DNA from: an uncultured Pelagibacteraceae bacterium
Lineage (GTDB): Bacteria > Pseudomonadota > Alphaproteobacteria > Pelagibacterales > Pelagibacteraceae
Assembly (NCBI GenBank): GCA_902626725.1
Contig: CACOGI010000003.1
Location: forward strand, 30,434 to 94,433
Direction: 5' to 3'
DNA: 64,000 nt
Shown here: piece by piece, positions 9,213 to 17,359 of the stretch
Position numbering within the stretch: the stretch's first letter is position 1
Layout: each line of letters begins with the position of its first letter
Made by a program: the position numbers and the translations under genes
Notes under the pieces: model-generated
What the model saw: only the letters and a program-made list of their open reading frames with translations
Told to the model about the DNA's origin: nothing
Databases searched by the model: none

Positions 9213-9241
9213 AAAATACTAAATTGTTCTAATTTGGGCAA
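9213..9241 (-). promoter_or_regulatory. Candidate sigma-70-type promoter upstream of chvI
   Basis: On the minus strand, TTGCCC (9236-9241) and TATTTT (9213-9218) are separated by exactly 17 bases, and the chvI start codon begins 11 bases past the -10 element. Each hexamer matches 4 of 6 consensus bases. It sits in the only gap between polA and chvI. In such AT-rich DNA weak matches occur by chance. The call rests on spacing and position. Confidence 0.35.
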
Positions 9242-9252
9242 TTAAATTAAAA

Positions 9253-12027
9253 TTAGTGTAGTGAACCCCAATTATTACCTATATTTAAATCTACAGTTAA
9301 AGGAATTGTAAAAGAATGATAATCACTCTTTGCAACACTTGACATTTCCTCAATAATAATTTTGCTGATTCTTTTAATATCATCATTGTGAGACTCAAAA
9401 ATTAGCTCATCATGTATTTGCAACAACATCTTTGTTTGTAGACTTTTTTCACTATGTAATCTCTTATTAAGTCTTATCATTGCTAGCCTCATTATCTCAG
9501 CGGCAGACCCCTGAATAGGTGCATTAATTGCTGCTCGTTCTTGAAAATTCCTAACATTATAATTTTTATCATTTATATTTATGAAATGAGATCTTCTACC
9601 GAAAATATTATTAACATATCCACTTTTCCTGCAAAATTTTATAGTTCGATCCATATAAAATTTAATTTCTGGAAATTTTCTAAAATATGCATTTAAAAAC
9701 TCCTCAGCCTCGTGATTTGAAACATTAATTTGTTTTGCTAGCCCATACTGAGATATCCCATAAATTATTCCAAAATTTATTGCCTTAGCTTTTCTTCGCT
9801 GATCTTGATTAACTTTTTTAATATCAACATTAAAAATCTGACTCGCAGTAAGTGAGTGTATATCTTCATTTTTCTTAAAAGCTTTTTTTAACTCTTTAAC
9901 ATCTGCTAAATCTGCTAAAATTCGCATTTCAATTTGATTGTAGTCAGCTGAAATTAAAAGGTGATCTTTTTTAGCAATGAAGGCTTTTCTAATATCTTTT
10001 CCATCCTCAGACTTAATTGGAATATTTTGTAAATTAGGATCACTTGATGCTAATCTTCCAGTTGTTGTTGCTGCTAGCAAGAAGGATGTATGAATTCTTT
10101 TAGTTTTTGGGTTTATATGCTCAGGTAAAGAGTCGGAATATGTATTTTTTAATTTTGAAATTTGTCTCCAATCTAAAATTAATTGTGGAAATTTATGCCC
10201 TTTAAATGCAAGATCCTCTAGAACAGATGCGCTAGTAGCAAAACTACCTTTTTTTGTTTTTTTTAAATCAGCTATTTTGAGATCATTATATAAAATTTCT
10301 CCAAGTTGTTTTGGTGATGCAATATTAAATTCCTTTTTAGATATCTTAAAAACGTTTTTTTGAATTTTTTCTATTTTTTTTTCAAATTTAGAGGATAAAA
10401 CTTTTAAAAATTTACTATCTATTTTAATACCCTCAATTTCCATAAAAGCTAAAATTTTTAACATCGGCTTTTCAAAAACTTCATAAATGTTAATCATTTT
10501 TTCTATTTTCAAACTTTTATAAAATTTTTTATATAATCTTAAAGTTATGTCTGCATCTTCAGCAGCGTAATCTTTTGCTTTTTCTAAATCTACTTCACTA
10601 AATTTAATTTCTTTTTTACCAGATCCAACTAAGTCTTTAAAAGTTATCGTTTTATGATTTAAATGAATTTCTGATAAAGTATCCATGTTATGTCTATTTT
10701 TTCCAGCGTCTAAAACATAAGACATGAGCATGGTGTCTTCCATTGATGATATATTAATTCCATGCTTATAAAATACGATAAAATCAAATTTAATATTTTG
10801 TCCAATCTTTTTAATACTTGAGTCCTCTAATAAAGGTTTTAATTTTTTTAAAACCAAATCTTTATCTAGGCATTTTTTTGAATTATGTCCGATTGGTATA
10901 TAGCAAGCTTTTCCAATTCGTGTGCTAAGCGAGATACCTATAAGATCTGCTTGATGTGGATCAAGTGAATTTGTTTCCGTATCAACTGCAACTTCACCTA
11001 TCTCCTCTGCCTCTTTAATCCAACTATTAATCTCTAAATGGTTTTTAATTAACGAATATTTTTTTTTATCAATGGTTTTCTCATGCGTATTAGGTATTGT
11101 TTGATTTTTAACACTATCTAAATTTGGCTCCCCATAGACTGATATTGCTGAGCTCAATAATCTGTTAAACTCCATTTCTCTTAAAAATTGATAAAGTTTA
11201 TCTTTATCAATCTCTTTAAGTTTTAAATCACTCAATTCTATTTCCACTGGGGCATCATTTTTTAATGTCACTAATTTTTTACTTATTAAAGCTTTGTCTT
11301 TATTTTCAATAAGCGTTTCTCTTCTTTTGTTTTGTTTAATCTCATGAGCTGAGTCTAAAAGTACTTCTAAATTACCATACTTATTTATCAATTCTGCAGC
11401 TGTTTTAACGCCAATTCCCGGCACACCTGGAACATTATCGCTACTATCTCCAGCAAGAGATTGGACATCTATTACTTTGCTAGAGACTACGCCAAATTTA
11501 TTCTTTATATCCTCCTCTGAAATAAATTTGTTCTTCATTGGATCATAAATACGAACATTTTTTCTATATAGTTGCATCAAATCTTTATCTGACGATACTA
11601 TTGTTACTTTCGCTCCTGCATTTAAAATTTTATCAGCATAAGTTGCTATCAGATCATCAGCTTCATAATTTATCAATTCAACTGAAGGTAAATTAAATGC
11701 TAAAACAGATTTTCTTATATATTCAAATTGGGGAGCTAAATCATCAGGTGCTTCCGCCCTATTTGCTTTATAATCACTATAAATATCATTTCTAAATGTT
11801 TTTCTTGCTGAGTCAAAAATTACAGCAAAATGAGTCGGCTTTTGTAAATTTTGATTGGATTTAGAATCCTCTAGAAGTTTAAATAACATGCTACAAAATC
11901 CACTTACAGCTCCAGTTGGTAATCCATCACTTTTACGTGTTAGAGGTGGCAAAGCATAATAAGCTCTAAAAATATAACCTGATCCATCAATTAGATAAAA
12001 ATTATCTGTTTCTTGAATTTTGCTCAT
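9253..12027 (-). CDS. polA: DNA polymerase I
   Basis: Full-length three-domain Pol I of 924 residues for primer removal and repair synthesis. The 5'-3' nuclease domain (about 1-290) contains LIDGSGYIFRAYYALP, YEADDLIATYA and the helix-hairpin-helix SLAGDSSDNVPGVPGIGVKT. The 3'-5' proofreading domain keeps its catalytic motifs VDTETNSLDP, GQNIKFDFIVF and YAAEDADITLRL, so it should be active. This contrasts with some reduced Pol I enzymes that have lost it. The polymerase motifs are A (SADYNQIEMRILA), B (RRKAKAINFGIIYG) and C (QIHDELIFE). It is divergent from bioY with only 46 bases between start codons. Confidence 0.97.
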   Translation of the reverse strand: MSKIQETDNFYLIDGSGYIFRAYYALPPLTRKSDGLPTGAVSGFCSMLFKLLEDSKSNQNLQKPTHFAVIFDSARKTFRNDIYSDYKANRAEAPDDLAPQFEYIRKSVLAFNLPSVELINYEADDLIATYADKILNAGAKVTIVSSDKDLMQLYRKNVRIYDPMKNKFISEEDIKNKFGVVSSKVIDVQSLAGDSSDNVPGVPGIGVKTAAELINKYGNLEVLLDSAHEIKQNKRRETLIENKDKALISKKLVTLKNDAPVEIELSDLKLKEIDKDKLYQFLREMEFNRLLSSAISVYGEPNLDSVKNQTIPNTHEKTIDKKKYSLIKNHLEINSWIKEAEEIGEVAVDTETNSLDPHQADLIGISLSTRIGKACYIPIGHNSKKCLDKDLVLKKLKPLLEDSSIKKIGQNIKFDFIVFYKHGINISSMEDTMLMSYVLDAGKNRHNMDTLSEIHLNHKTITFKDLVGSGKKEIKFSEVDLEKAKDYAAEDADITLRLYKKFYKSLKIEKMINIYEVFEKPMLKILAFMEIEGIKIDSKFLKVLSSKFEKKIEKIQKNVFKISKKEFNIASPKQLGEILYNDLKIADLKKTKKGSFATSASVLEDLAFKGHKFPQLILDWRQISKLKNTYSDSLPEHINPKTKRIHTSFLLAATTTGRLASSDPNLQNIPIKSEDGKDIRKAFIAKKDHLLISADYNQIEMRILADLADVKELKKAFKKNEDIHSLTASQIFNVDIKKVNQDQRRKAKAINFGIIYGISQYGLAKQINVSNHEAEEFLNAYFRKFPEIKFYMDRTIKFCRKSGYVNNIFGRRSHFININDKNYNVRNFQERAAINAPIQGSAAEIMRLAMIRLNKRLHSEKSLQTKMLLQIHDELIFESHNDDIKRISKIIIEEMSSVAKSDYHSFTIPLTVDLNIGNNWGSLH

Positions 12028-12073
12028 TATAAATAATTATAGATTATCGATTAAAATAAGAGTATTATTTTTT

Positions 12074-12625
12074 ATGGAACTTATAAAGCAAAATTCTCAA
12101 TCTCAAATAGTTAAATCATTAATTGTAATTTTTTTTGGTTCAATAATACTAGCAATATCAGCTAAAGTTAAAATACCTTTTTATCCAGTGCCAATGACTA
12201 TGCAAACATTTGTTGTACTATTTCTCGGAATAGGTTTTGGATATAAGATTGCGGTGTCCACGGTATGTTTATATTTAGTTGAAGGAATTTTAGGCTTACC
12301 TGTTTTTTCCAATTCCCCAGAAAGAGGAGTTGGTTTAGTATACTTTACAGGTCCAACAATGGGTTATCTAATTGGATTTCTTTCAGCATGTTTTTTAGCT
12401 TCTTTCGTAAGATTGAAGGATAATTTGTTAATAATTTTTGTAAAATTAATTTTAGCAGTTTCTACTATATATATTTTAGGGATTTTATGGTTAGCAAATA
12501 TTATAGGATGGGACAAACCTATTTTTCAATTAGGTGTAACACCTTTTTTGATTGCAGAACTATTTAAGATTGCCTTGTTAACAATTTTGGCAAAGTATAT
12601 TCTCAAATTTAGAAAATTTATTTAG
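12074..12625 (+). CDS. bioY: Biotin transporter BioY (ECF S-component)
   Basis: Integral membrane biotin-binding protein of 183 residues with about five or six hydrophobic segments. Family motifs are IPFYPVPMTMQTF near the N-terminus and GLPVF followed by the G...FTGPTMGYLIGF segment. BioY binds biotin outside and works alone or with BioM/BioN ATPase and T units, none of which is in this window. I chose the ATG at 12074. An upstream in-frame start at 12020 would overlap the divergent polA start and add 18 residues not typical of the family. The 3' end overlaps the convergent regA by 8 bases. Biotin uptake fits the vitamin auxotrophy common in streamlined marine bacteria. Confidence 0.93.
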   Translation: MELIKQNSQSQIVKSLIVIFFGSIILAISAKVKIPFYPVPMTMQTFVVLFLGIGFGYKIAVSTVCLYLVEGILGLPVFSNSPERGVGLVYFTGPTMGYLIGFLSACFLASFVRLKDNLLIIFVKLILAVSTIYILGILWLANIIGWDKPIFQLGVTPFLIAELFKIALLTILAKYILKFRKFI

Positions 12626-13208
12626 GGGATCTTTTAGATAAAATTCTTTGTAAAGTTCTTCTATGCATTTTTAATCTTCTTGCAGTTTCTGATACATTCC
12701 TATTACATAGTTCAAATACTCTGTGGATATGTTCCCATTTGACCCTATCAGCTGACATCGGATTTTCGGGAGGAGCAGCTTTTTTTGATGGATCTGCTAA
12801 TAAAGCCTTTTCAACATCATCTGCATCTGCTGGTTTAGCTAAATAATCAATTGCACCCTCTTTAATTGCAGCTACTGCAGTTGGAATATTTCCATATCCA
12901 GTAAGCATTATAATTCTACTCGCAGAATTAGATGTCTGGATTTCTTTCACTACTTCTAATCCATTTCCATCACCTAGTCTTAAATCAACCACAGCAAAAC
13001 CAGGTTTTTTGGACCTAACTGTATCAATTCCTTTTTTTACACCTTCAGCTTGAATAACCTCAAAACCTTTCTTTTCCATGGCTCTAGCCAATCTTTCTCT
13101 AAAAGGGTTATCGTCATCAACAATTAGCAACGATTTATTGTCAAAATCGGCTAAATTTTGAAGTTGAGCTTCATTTTTCATTACATTTATATGTGTATTT
13201 TTTTCCAC
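12618..13208 (-). CDS. regA: RegA/ActR-type response regulator
   Basis: Two-domain regulator of up to 196 residues. The receiver domain has LLIVDDDNPFRERLARAM, phospho-accepting Asp in VVDLRLGDGNGLEVV and switch region MLTGYGNIPTAV. A short alanine/proline linker leads to a Fis-type helix-turn-helix at the extreme C-terminus, NVSETARRLKMHRRTLQRIL, which is nearly identical to the RegA/PrrA/ActR group. RegA controls redox-responsive genes such as those for respiration and carbon or nitrogen use. Its kinase RegB is not adjacent here. The start is uncertain. GTG at 13208 gives 196 residues, while ATG at 13181 gives 187 and better fits relatives. A 10-base inverted repeat begins directly upstream. 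Confidence 0.92.
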   Translation of the reverse strand: MEKNTHINVMKNEAQLQNLADFDNKSLLIVDDDNPFRERLARAMEKKGFEVIQAEGVKKGIDTVRSKKPGFAVVDLRLGDGNGLEVVKEIQTSNSASRIIMLTGYGNIPTAVAAIKEGAIDYLAKPADADDVEKALLADPSKKAAPPENPMSADRVKWEHIHRVFELCNRNVSETARRLKMHRRTLQRILSKRSPK

Positions 13209-13254
13209 AATTCAATAGGTGATTATTTGCTTTACTTTGAATTACTATTGAATT
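13209..13254. repeat. Inverted repeat in the regA / decarboxylase divergent promoter region
   Basis: AATTCAATAG (13209-13218) and CTATTGAATT (13245-13254) are perfect reverse complements separated by 26 bases. The left arm abuts the regA start codon. It could be an operator for a dimeric regulator or a stem-loop in the regA leader. The rest of the 117-base gap is AT-rich with long T runs and holds no convincing promoter that I can fix. Confidence 0.55.
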
Positions 13255-13314
13255 AATGCCTGCAATTACTAAAGTTTTTTATAAATAAAATACTTTTTTT
13301 TGTTAAATTTTTTT

Positions 13315-13331
13315 GGGGGGCATTTTTGATG
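13315..13331 (+). promoter_or_regulatory. G-rich ribosome binding site deciding the decarboxylase start
   Basis: Six consecutive G bases (13315-13320) sit 8 bases before the ATG at 13329, after a long T-rich stretch. A G6 run can pair with the CCUCC end of 16S rRNA using G-U wobble, and such a run stands out in this AT-rich DNA. It supports ATG 13329 (or TTG 13326 directly before it) as the start. Confidence 0.5.
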
Positions 13332-14513
13332 CAAAAATTTAAGTCAGTTGAAGATTTAGTAAATCAACTGAGACCTGATAAACCGGTTTATTGTATCAGA
13401 AAGAATTCTATTCTTTCTGCCTCTAAATACTTTCAAAAAAAATTTCCTGGAAAAGTTCTTTACGCTGTTAAAACAAATCCACATCCAGAAGTCATTAAAA
13501 CTCTTATAGAAAGTGGAATAACTCAATTCGATGTGGCTTCAATTGAAGAAATAAAAGCAGTTAGAAAATTTAGTGAGAACTCTAAATGCTCCTTTATGCA
13601 CACAATTAAAAGTAAAGAAAGTATTCGTGAGGCGTATTTTAAGTATGGAATAAAAACCTTTGCATTAGATACGAAAGATGAGCTAATAAAAATTATTAAA
13701 AATACAAATGATGCTAAAGATCTTGAATTATTTGTGAGAGTAGCTGTATCTAATGAGCATGCTGAAATTGATTTATCTAAAAAATTTGGTGCATCAAATT
13801 CTGAAGCATCAGGATTATTGAGATTAGTTAAGCAATACGCAAAAAAAATTGGATTAAGTTTTCATGTAGGATCACAATGTATGCACCCAATTTCTTATAC
13901 GAAAGGTATAAATGAAATTGGAAATATTATAAAAAAAACGAAAATTTATCCAGATTATATAAATGTAGGTGGTGGTTTCCCAACTATATATCCAGATTTA
14001 GTACCTCAGTCTTTAGACAATTACTTAAAAGAAATTAAAAAGACTTTGGAAAATTTAAAATTTGATTTTAATCCTGAAATTATATGTGAGCCAGGTAGAG
14101 CATTGGTAGCAGAAAGTGGTTCAACTATAGTAAGAGTAAATCTTAAAAAGAAACAAAAACTTTATATAAATGATGGAACTTATGGAACACTCTTTGATGC
14201 AGGCACACCAAATATAGTTTTTCCATCAAAAATGATAAAAGATACTTCAAATAAAGTTATTTCAAAAAAATTAACTGCATTTGATTTTTATGGTCCAACA
14301 TGTGATAGCATGGATTATATGAAAGGCCCCTTCTTACTTCCAAACAATATTAAAGAAAATGATTATATTGAACTTGGTCAATTAGGAGCATACGGATTAA
14401 CCTTTAGGACTCAATTTAATGGTTTTTTTTCAGATGATATTTACGAAGTTGAGGATAAGCCAATCTTGTCGCTTTACAATAAAGATTTTGATAAAGCCAA
14501 TTTAGTTGCTTAA
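13329..14513 (+). CDS. Ornithine decarboxylase-type PLP enzyme (fold III)
   Basis: Alanine racemase-fold, PLP-dependent decarboxylase of 394 residues that most likely makes putrescine from ornithine. The PLP lysine lies in LYAVKTNPHPEV (about residue 48). The barrel continues with FDVASIEE, HVGSQCM and the phosphate-binding NVGGGFPT. CEPGRALVAESG follows, and the active-site Cys/Asp motif GPTCDSMDYMKG is the ornithine/lysine decarboxylase form rather than the diaminopimelate form. ELGQLGAYGL closes the site. It heads an operon, its stop codon sharing one base with the start of the deoxyhypusine synthase homologue, followed by a ureohydrolase. All three genes fit polyamine synthesis. Lysine decarboxylase activity is possible as well. 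Confidence 0.87.
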   Translation: MQKFKSVEDLVNQLRPDKPVYCIRKNSILSASKYFQKKFPGKVLYAVKTNPHPEVIKTLIESGITQFDVASIEEIKAVRKFSENSKCSFMHTIKSKESIREAYFKYGIKTFALDTKDELIKIIKNTNDAKDLELFVRVAVSNEHAEIDLSKKFGASNSEASGLLRLVKQYAKKIGLSFHVGSQCMHPISYTKGINEIGNIIKKTKIYPDYINVGGGFPTIYPDLVPQSLDNYLKEIKKTLENLKFDFNPEIICEPGRALVAESGSTIVRVNLKKKQKLYINDGTYGTLFDAGTPNIVFPSKMIKDTSNKVISKKLTAFDFYGPTCDSMDYMKGPFLLPNNIKENDYIELGQLGAYGLTFRTQFNGFFSDDIYEVEDKPILSLYNKDFDKANLVA

Positions 14514-15556
14514 TGCCAGAAAATAAAGATTTAGGTCATAATAGTAAAAAAAAATTTCTGAAAGATCCTGTTGAACATATAGATATAACTTCTTTTGACA
14601 CAAGAAAAATAATTTCATCAATGGAAAAAATGTCTTTTGTATCTAGAGAAACTGCGAATGCAGCAAATATTTATAACGAAATGTTAAAAGATAAAGATTG
14701 TACAATTTTTTTAACATTAGCTGGTTCAACCTCGGCAGCTGGGTGTATGAACATTTATAAAGATTTAGTAAAATACAATATGGTAGATGCTGTTGTTGCT
14801 ACTGGAGCCTCTATTATTGATATGGATTTTTTTGAAGCTTTAGGTTTTAAACATTATAGAGGATCACAGTTCCAGGACGATAATGAACTTAGAAAAAATT
14901 ATATTGATAGAATATACGATACTTATATTGATGAAGATGAATTGCAAATTTGTGACAAGAAAATTTGTGAAATAGCTGATAATTTAGAACCTAAAAGTTA
15001 TACTTCAAGGGAGTTTATTCATGAAATGGGTAAATATCTAAAAAAAAATTCTGTAAAAAAAAATTCTTTAATTGAAACAGCTTATAACAATAATGTTCCA
15101 ATATTCTGTCCAGCATTCACAGACTCTAGTGCTGGTTTTGGATTGGTGATTCATCAAGAAAAAAATCCGAGAAATCATATAACTATAGACTCTATTAGGG
15201 AATTTAGAGAATTAACAGAAATTAAAATTCGATCTAAAGGTTCAGGGTTATTTATGATTGGTGGTGGAGTTCCAAAAAATTTTATTCAAGATACAGTGAT
15301 ATGTGCTGAACTATTAGGGAAAGATGTTGATATGCATAAATATGCGATACAAATTACAGTTGCTGATTCAAGAGATGGTGCTTGTAGTAGTTCAACTTTA
15401 AAAGAAGCTAGTTCATGGGGAAAAGTAGATGTCACAAAAGAACAAATGGTTTTTGCCGAAGCAACAAGTGTACTACCTTTAATTGCTAGTGATGCGTATC
15501 ATAAGGGTGAGTGGAAAAAAAGAATTAGAAAAAACTTCTCAACCATTTTTAGGTAA
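14513..15556 (+). CDS. Deoxyhypusine synthase homologue, probable homospermidine synthase-like enzyme (SpeY type)
   Basis: NAD-dependent aminobutyl transferase homologue of 347 residues. The fold is shown by the NAD-binding segments LTLAGSTSAAGCM, VVATGASIIDMDFFEALG and PAFTDSSAGFG. The catalytic lysine motif SSWGKVDV is intact with Lys304, matching Lys329 of human deoxyhypusine synthase. Bacteria lack eIF5A, the eukaryotic substrate. A homologue (SpeY) in the cyanobacterium Anabaena is needed for homospermidine synthesis. Its position between a putrescine-forming decarboxylase and a ureohydrolase supports homospermidine formation here. The function is an inference, and spermidine-dependent modification of another protein has not been excluded. 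Confidence 0.85.
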   Translation: MPENKDLGHNSKKKFLKDPVEHIDITSFDTRKIISSMEKMSFVSRETANAANIYNEMLKDKDCTIFLTLAGSTSAAGCMNIYKDLVKYNMVDAVVATGASIIDMDFFEALGFKHYRGSQFQDDNELRKNYIDRIYDTYIDEDELQICDKKICEIADNLEPKSYTSREFIHEMGKYLKKNSVKKNSLIETAYNNNVPIFCPAFTDSSAGFGLVIHQEKNPRNHITIDSIREFRELTEIKIRSKGSGLFMIGGGVPKNFIQDTVICAELLGKDVDMHKYAIQITVADSRDGACSSSTLKEASSWGKVDVTKEQMVFAEATSVLPLIASDAYHKGEWKKRIRKNFSTIFR

Positions 15557-15559
15557 AAA

Positions 15560-16435
15560 TTGAAATATTTATCAAATAAAGAAGGGTTTCTCGGAACAGA
15601 CAATAAATTTAATTTTAAAGAAAAAGTTGTAATAATACCGTTTGGATTAGAAAAGACAGTAAGTTATGGGAGTGGTACAAAAAATGGTCCAAAAGAAATA
15701 ATAAAAGCTTCTCATCAAGTTGAATTATATGATGAAGAACTTAATTGTGAACCTTATAAAAAAATAGGTATTAAAACTCTTAAACCTTTCAAGATAGATA
15801 AGAATATAATTAAAGCTCTTAATAAAATATCAAAAATAAATCAAGCTATATTAAAAAAGAACCTTTTTCCAATGACTTTTGGTGGAGAACATTCAATTAC
15901 ACCAGGATGTTTAAAGCCTTTTACAAGTAAACATAAAAAAATTTGTTTGTTGCATTTTGATGCACATGCTGATTTAAGAAATAGTTATAATGGTGAAAAA
16001 TTTTCACACGCTTCTGCTATGAGAAGGTGTTTAGACCATGAAAATGTATCATTAATTTCATTTGGTATAAGAAATATTTCTAAAAGTGAAATACCTTTTT
16101 TAAAAAAAAATAAATCAAGAATAAATATTTTTTGGGCAAAAGATAAGGCAAAATGGAATCTAAAAAAATTTAAAAATCTTATTAAAAACAAGACTGTTTA
16201 TCTAACTTTTGATGTTGATGGATTTGATGCAAGTATAATGCCAGCAACAGGTACACCAGAACCAGGAGGTTTGTTTTGGGATGAAACTCTTGATATAATT
16301 AAAATTGCTGCCAAAAATTCAAATATAGTTGGCGCAGATATAAATGAACTTGCACCTATTAAAAGCTTCAATTCTTATAATTTTCTTGTTGCCAAACTGG
16401 CATACAAAATATTGTCTTATAAATTTTTGTATTAA
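15560..16435 (+). CDS. speB: Ureohydrolase family protein, agmatinase-like
   Basis: Binuclear-manganese ureohydrolase of 291 residues. Metal ligands are visible in GGEHSI, LLHFDAHADLR and TFDVDGFDAS, followed by GTPEPGG. Such enzymes release urea from agmatine, arginine or guanidino acids. The operon makes agmatinase (agmatine to putrescine) or arginase (arginine to ornithine, the substrate of the first gene) the likely choices. No arginine decarboxylase gene lies in the window to supply agmatine. The only plausible start is TTG at 15560, 3 bases after the previous stop codon. The 3' end comes within one base of the convergent transporter gene. Confidence 0.84.
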   Translation: MKYLSNKEGFLGTDNKFNFKEKVVIIPFGLEKTVSYGSGTKNGPKEIIKASHQVELYDEELNCEPYKKIGIKTLKPFKIDKNIIKALNKISKINQAILKKNLFPMTFGGEHSITPGCLKPFTSKHKKICLLHFDAHADLRNSYNGEKFSHASAMRRCLDHENVSLISFGIRNISKSEIPFLKKNKSRINIFWAKDKAKWNLKKFKNLIKNKTVYLTFDVDGFDASIMPATGTPEPGGLFWDETLDIIKIAAKNSNIVGADINELAPIKSFNSYNFLVAKLAYKILSYKFLY

Positions 16436-16436
16436 T

Positions 16437-16985
16437 TTAAACAGGTTTAAAGGTCTTGAGGAGCATTCTAAAAGGTATTAACATTAAAAGTGCTACAAAA
16501 AGTTTAACTGCTAAATCCCCTAATGCAAGAGTTATCCATGGTACTCCTGTTTTGTAAAATGATATTGAGAAAAATAAAAAAGTATCAATTGATGATCCAA
16601 TTATAGATGAGGTTAGAGGTGCTATAAACCAATCTCTTTTTCTCAAGTTATCAAAAATTTGAACATCAATTAATTGGGCTATTAAAAATGCTGTTCCAGA
16701 TCCAATTGCAATTCTGATTGAAATCAAATCTGCAAAATTTGTAGAAAATATAAAGGTAAAACTTATCCCAAGTGCAAAACCAAAATAAACGATTTTTCTG
16801 GCAATTAATTTACCATAAGATCTATTGGCTAAATCAGTTATCAAAAAAGCAATGGGGTAACTAAATGCACCATAGGTTAACACCTCATTTAAACCATAAA
16901 AATTTACTGGAAATTGAACTAAATAATTTGAGGCCAATACAATAACTCCCATTATAAATGAGAGGAATAAAAGTAATTTACTCAT
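16437..16985 (-). CDS. Queuosine precursor transporter (VUT/YhhQ family)
   Basis: Membrane protein of 182 residues with about six hydrophobic segments. Diagnostic motifs are NYLVQFPV near the N-terminus, TYGAFSYPIAFLITDLANRSYG, and the ECF-like segment AFLIAQLIDVQIFDNLR with SSIIGSSIDT. The family imports preQ0 or preQ1, queuine precursors for modification of tRNA wobble G34. The start codon shares one base with the rpmB stop codon, so both are probably on one transcript driven by the promoter before rpmB. The family assignment is firm. The exact precursor is not known from sequence. Confidence 0.87.
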   Translation of the reverse strand: MSKLLLFLSFIMGVIVLASNYLVQFPVNFYGLNEVLTYGAFSYPIAFLITDLANRSYGKLIARKIVYFGFALGISFTFIFSTNFADLISIRIAIGSGTAFLIAQLIDVQIFDNLRKRDWFIAPLTSSIIGSSIDTFLFFSISFYKTGVPWITLALGDLAVKLFVALLMLIPFRMLLKTFKPV

Positions 16986-17299
16986 TAAATATTTTTTGAG
17001 GTGGCAGTTTTTTTCTGAAATGGAGATTTAATTAAAAGACTTTTTTTTAATTTTTTTAATCTTGGTGACAAATTTTTGTTTTTGACTGTTTTTAAAAAGT
17101 CATCAAAGCTACCTTTTTTGTCGACCGACCTTACTCCTGCATTGCTTACATTTAACTTTAAGCTTTTTTTTAAAAGCTTGCTTGTAAATTTAACCTTTTT
17201 TAAATTTGGTAAAAATCTTCTTTTAGTTTTATTATTAGCATGACTTACATTATGACCTTTCATAGGATTTTTTCCGGTTAATTCACATTTTTTGGTCAT
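16985..17299 (-). CDS. rpmB: 50S ribosomal protein L28
   Basis: Large-subunit ribosomal protein of 104 residues. It starts with [23 protein letters not shown], the family signature (with one Cys retained), followed by FLPNLKKV and [11 protein letters not shown]. It is about 25 residues longer than the E. coli protein because of a lysine-rich C-terminal tail, as is common in alphaproteobacteria. A strong promoter match lies immediately upstream, so it need not depend on read-through from pyrD. Confidence 0.96.
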   Translation of the reverse strand: MTKKCELTGKNPMKGHNVSHANNKTKRRFLPNLKKVKFTSKLLKKSLKLNVSNAGVRSVDKKGSFDDFLKTVKNKNLSPRLKKLKKSLLIKSPFQKKTATSKNI

Positions 17300-17311
17300 A
17301 ATGATAACGAC

Positions 17312-17340
17312 TATATAAGGTGTGATATTGATCTCGTCAA
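17312..17340 (-). promoter_or_regulatory. Sigma-70-type promoter for rpmB
   Basis: On the minus strand, TTGACG (17335-17340) and TATATA (17312-17317) are 17 bases apart. Each hexamer matches 5 of 6 consensus bases, and the -10 element ends 12 bases before the rpmB ATG (17299). It lies in the 60-base gap after pyrD. The implied leader is very short. Confidence 0.65.
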
Positions 17341-17359
17341 GTTTATAAGATTTTTACTA

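Noticed and set aside
12020..12073. Longer bioY N-terminus starting at 12020
   Set aside because: It would overlap the divergent polA start and adds 18 residues that do not fit the family. ATG 12074 is preferred.
13209..13325. speF-type leader RNA or riboswitch before the decarboxylase
   Set aside because: The gap is only 117 bases, shared with divergent regA and dominated by T runs. I could not match any known polyamine or ornithine-related RNA motif.
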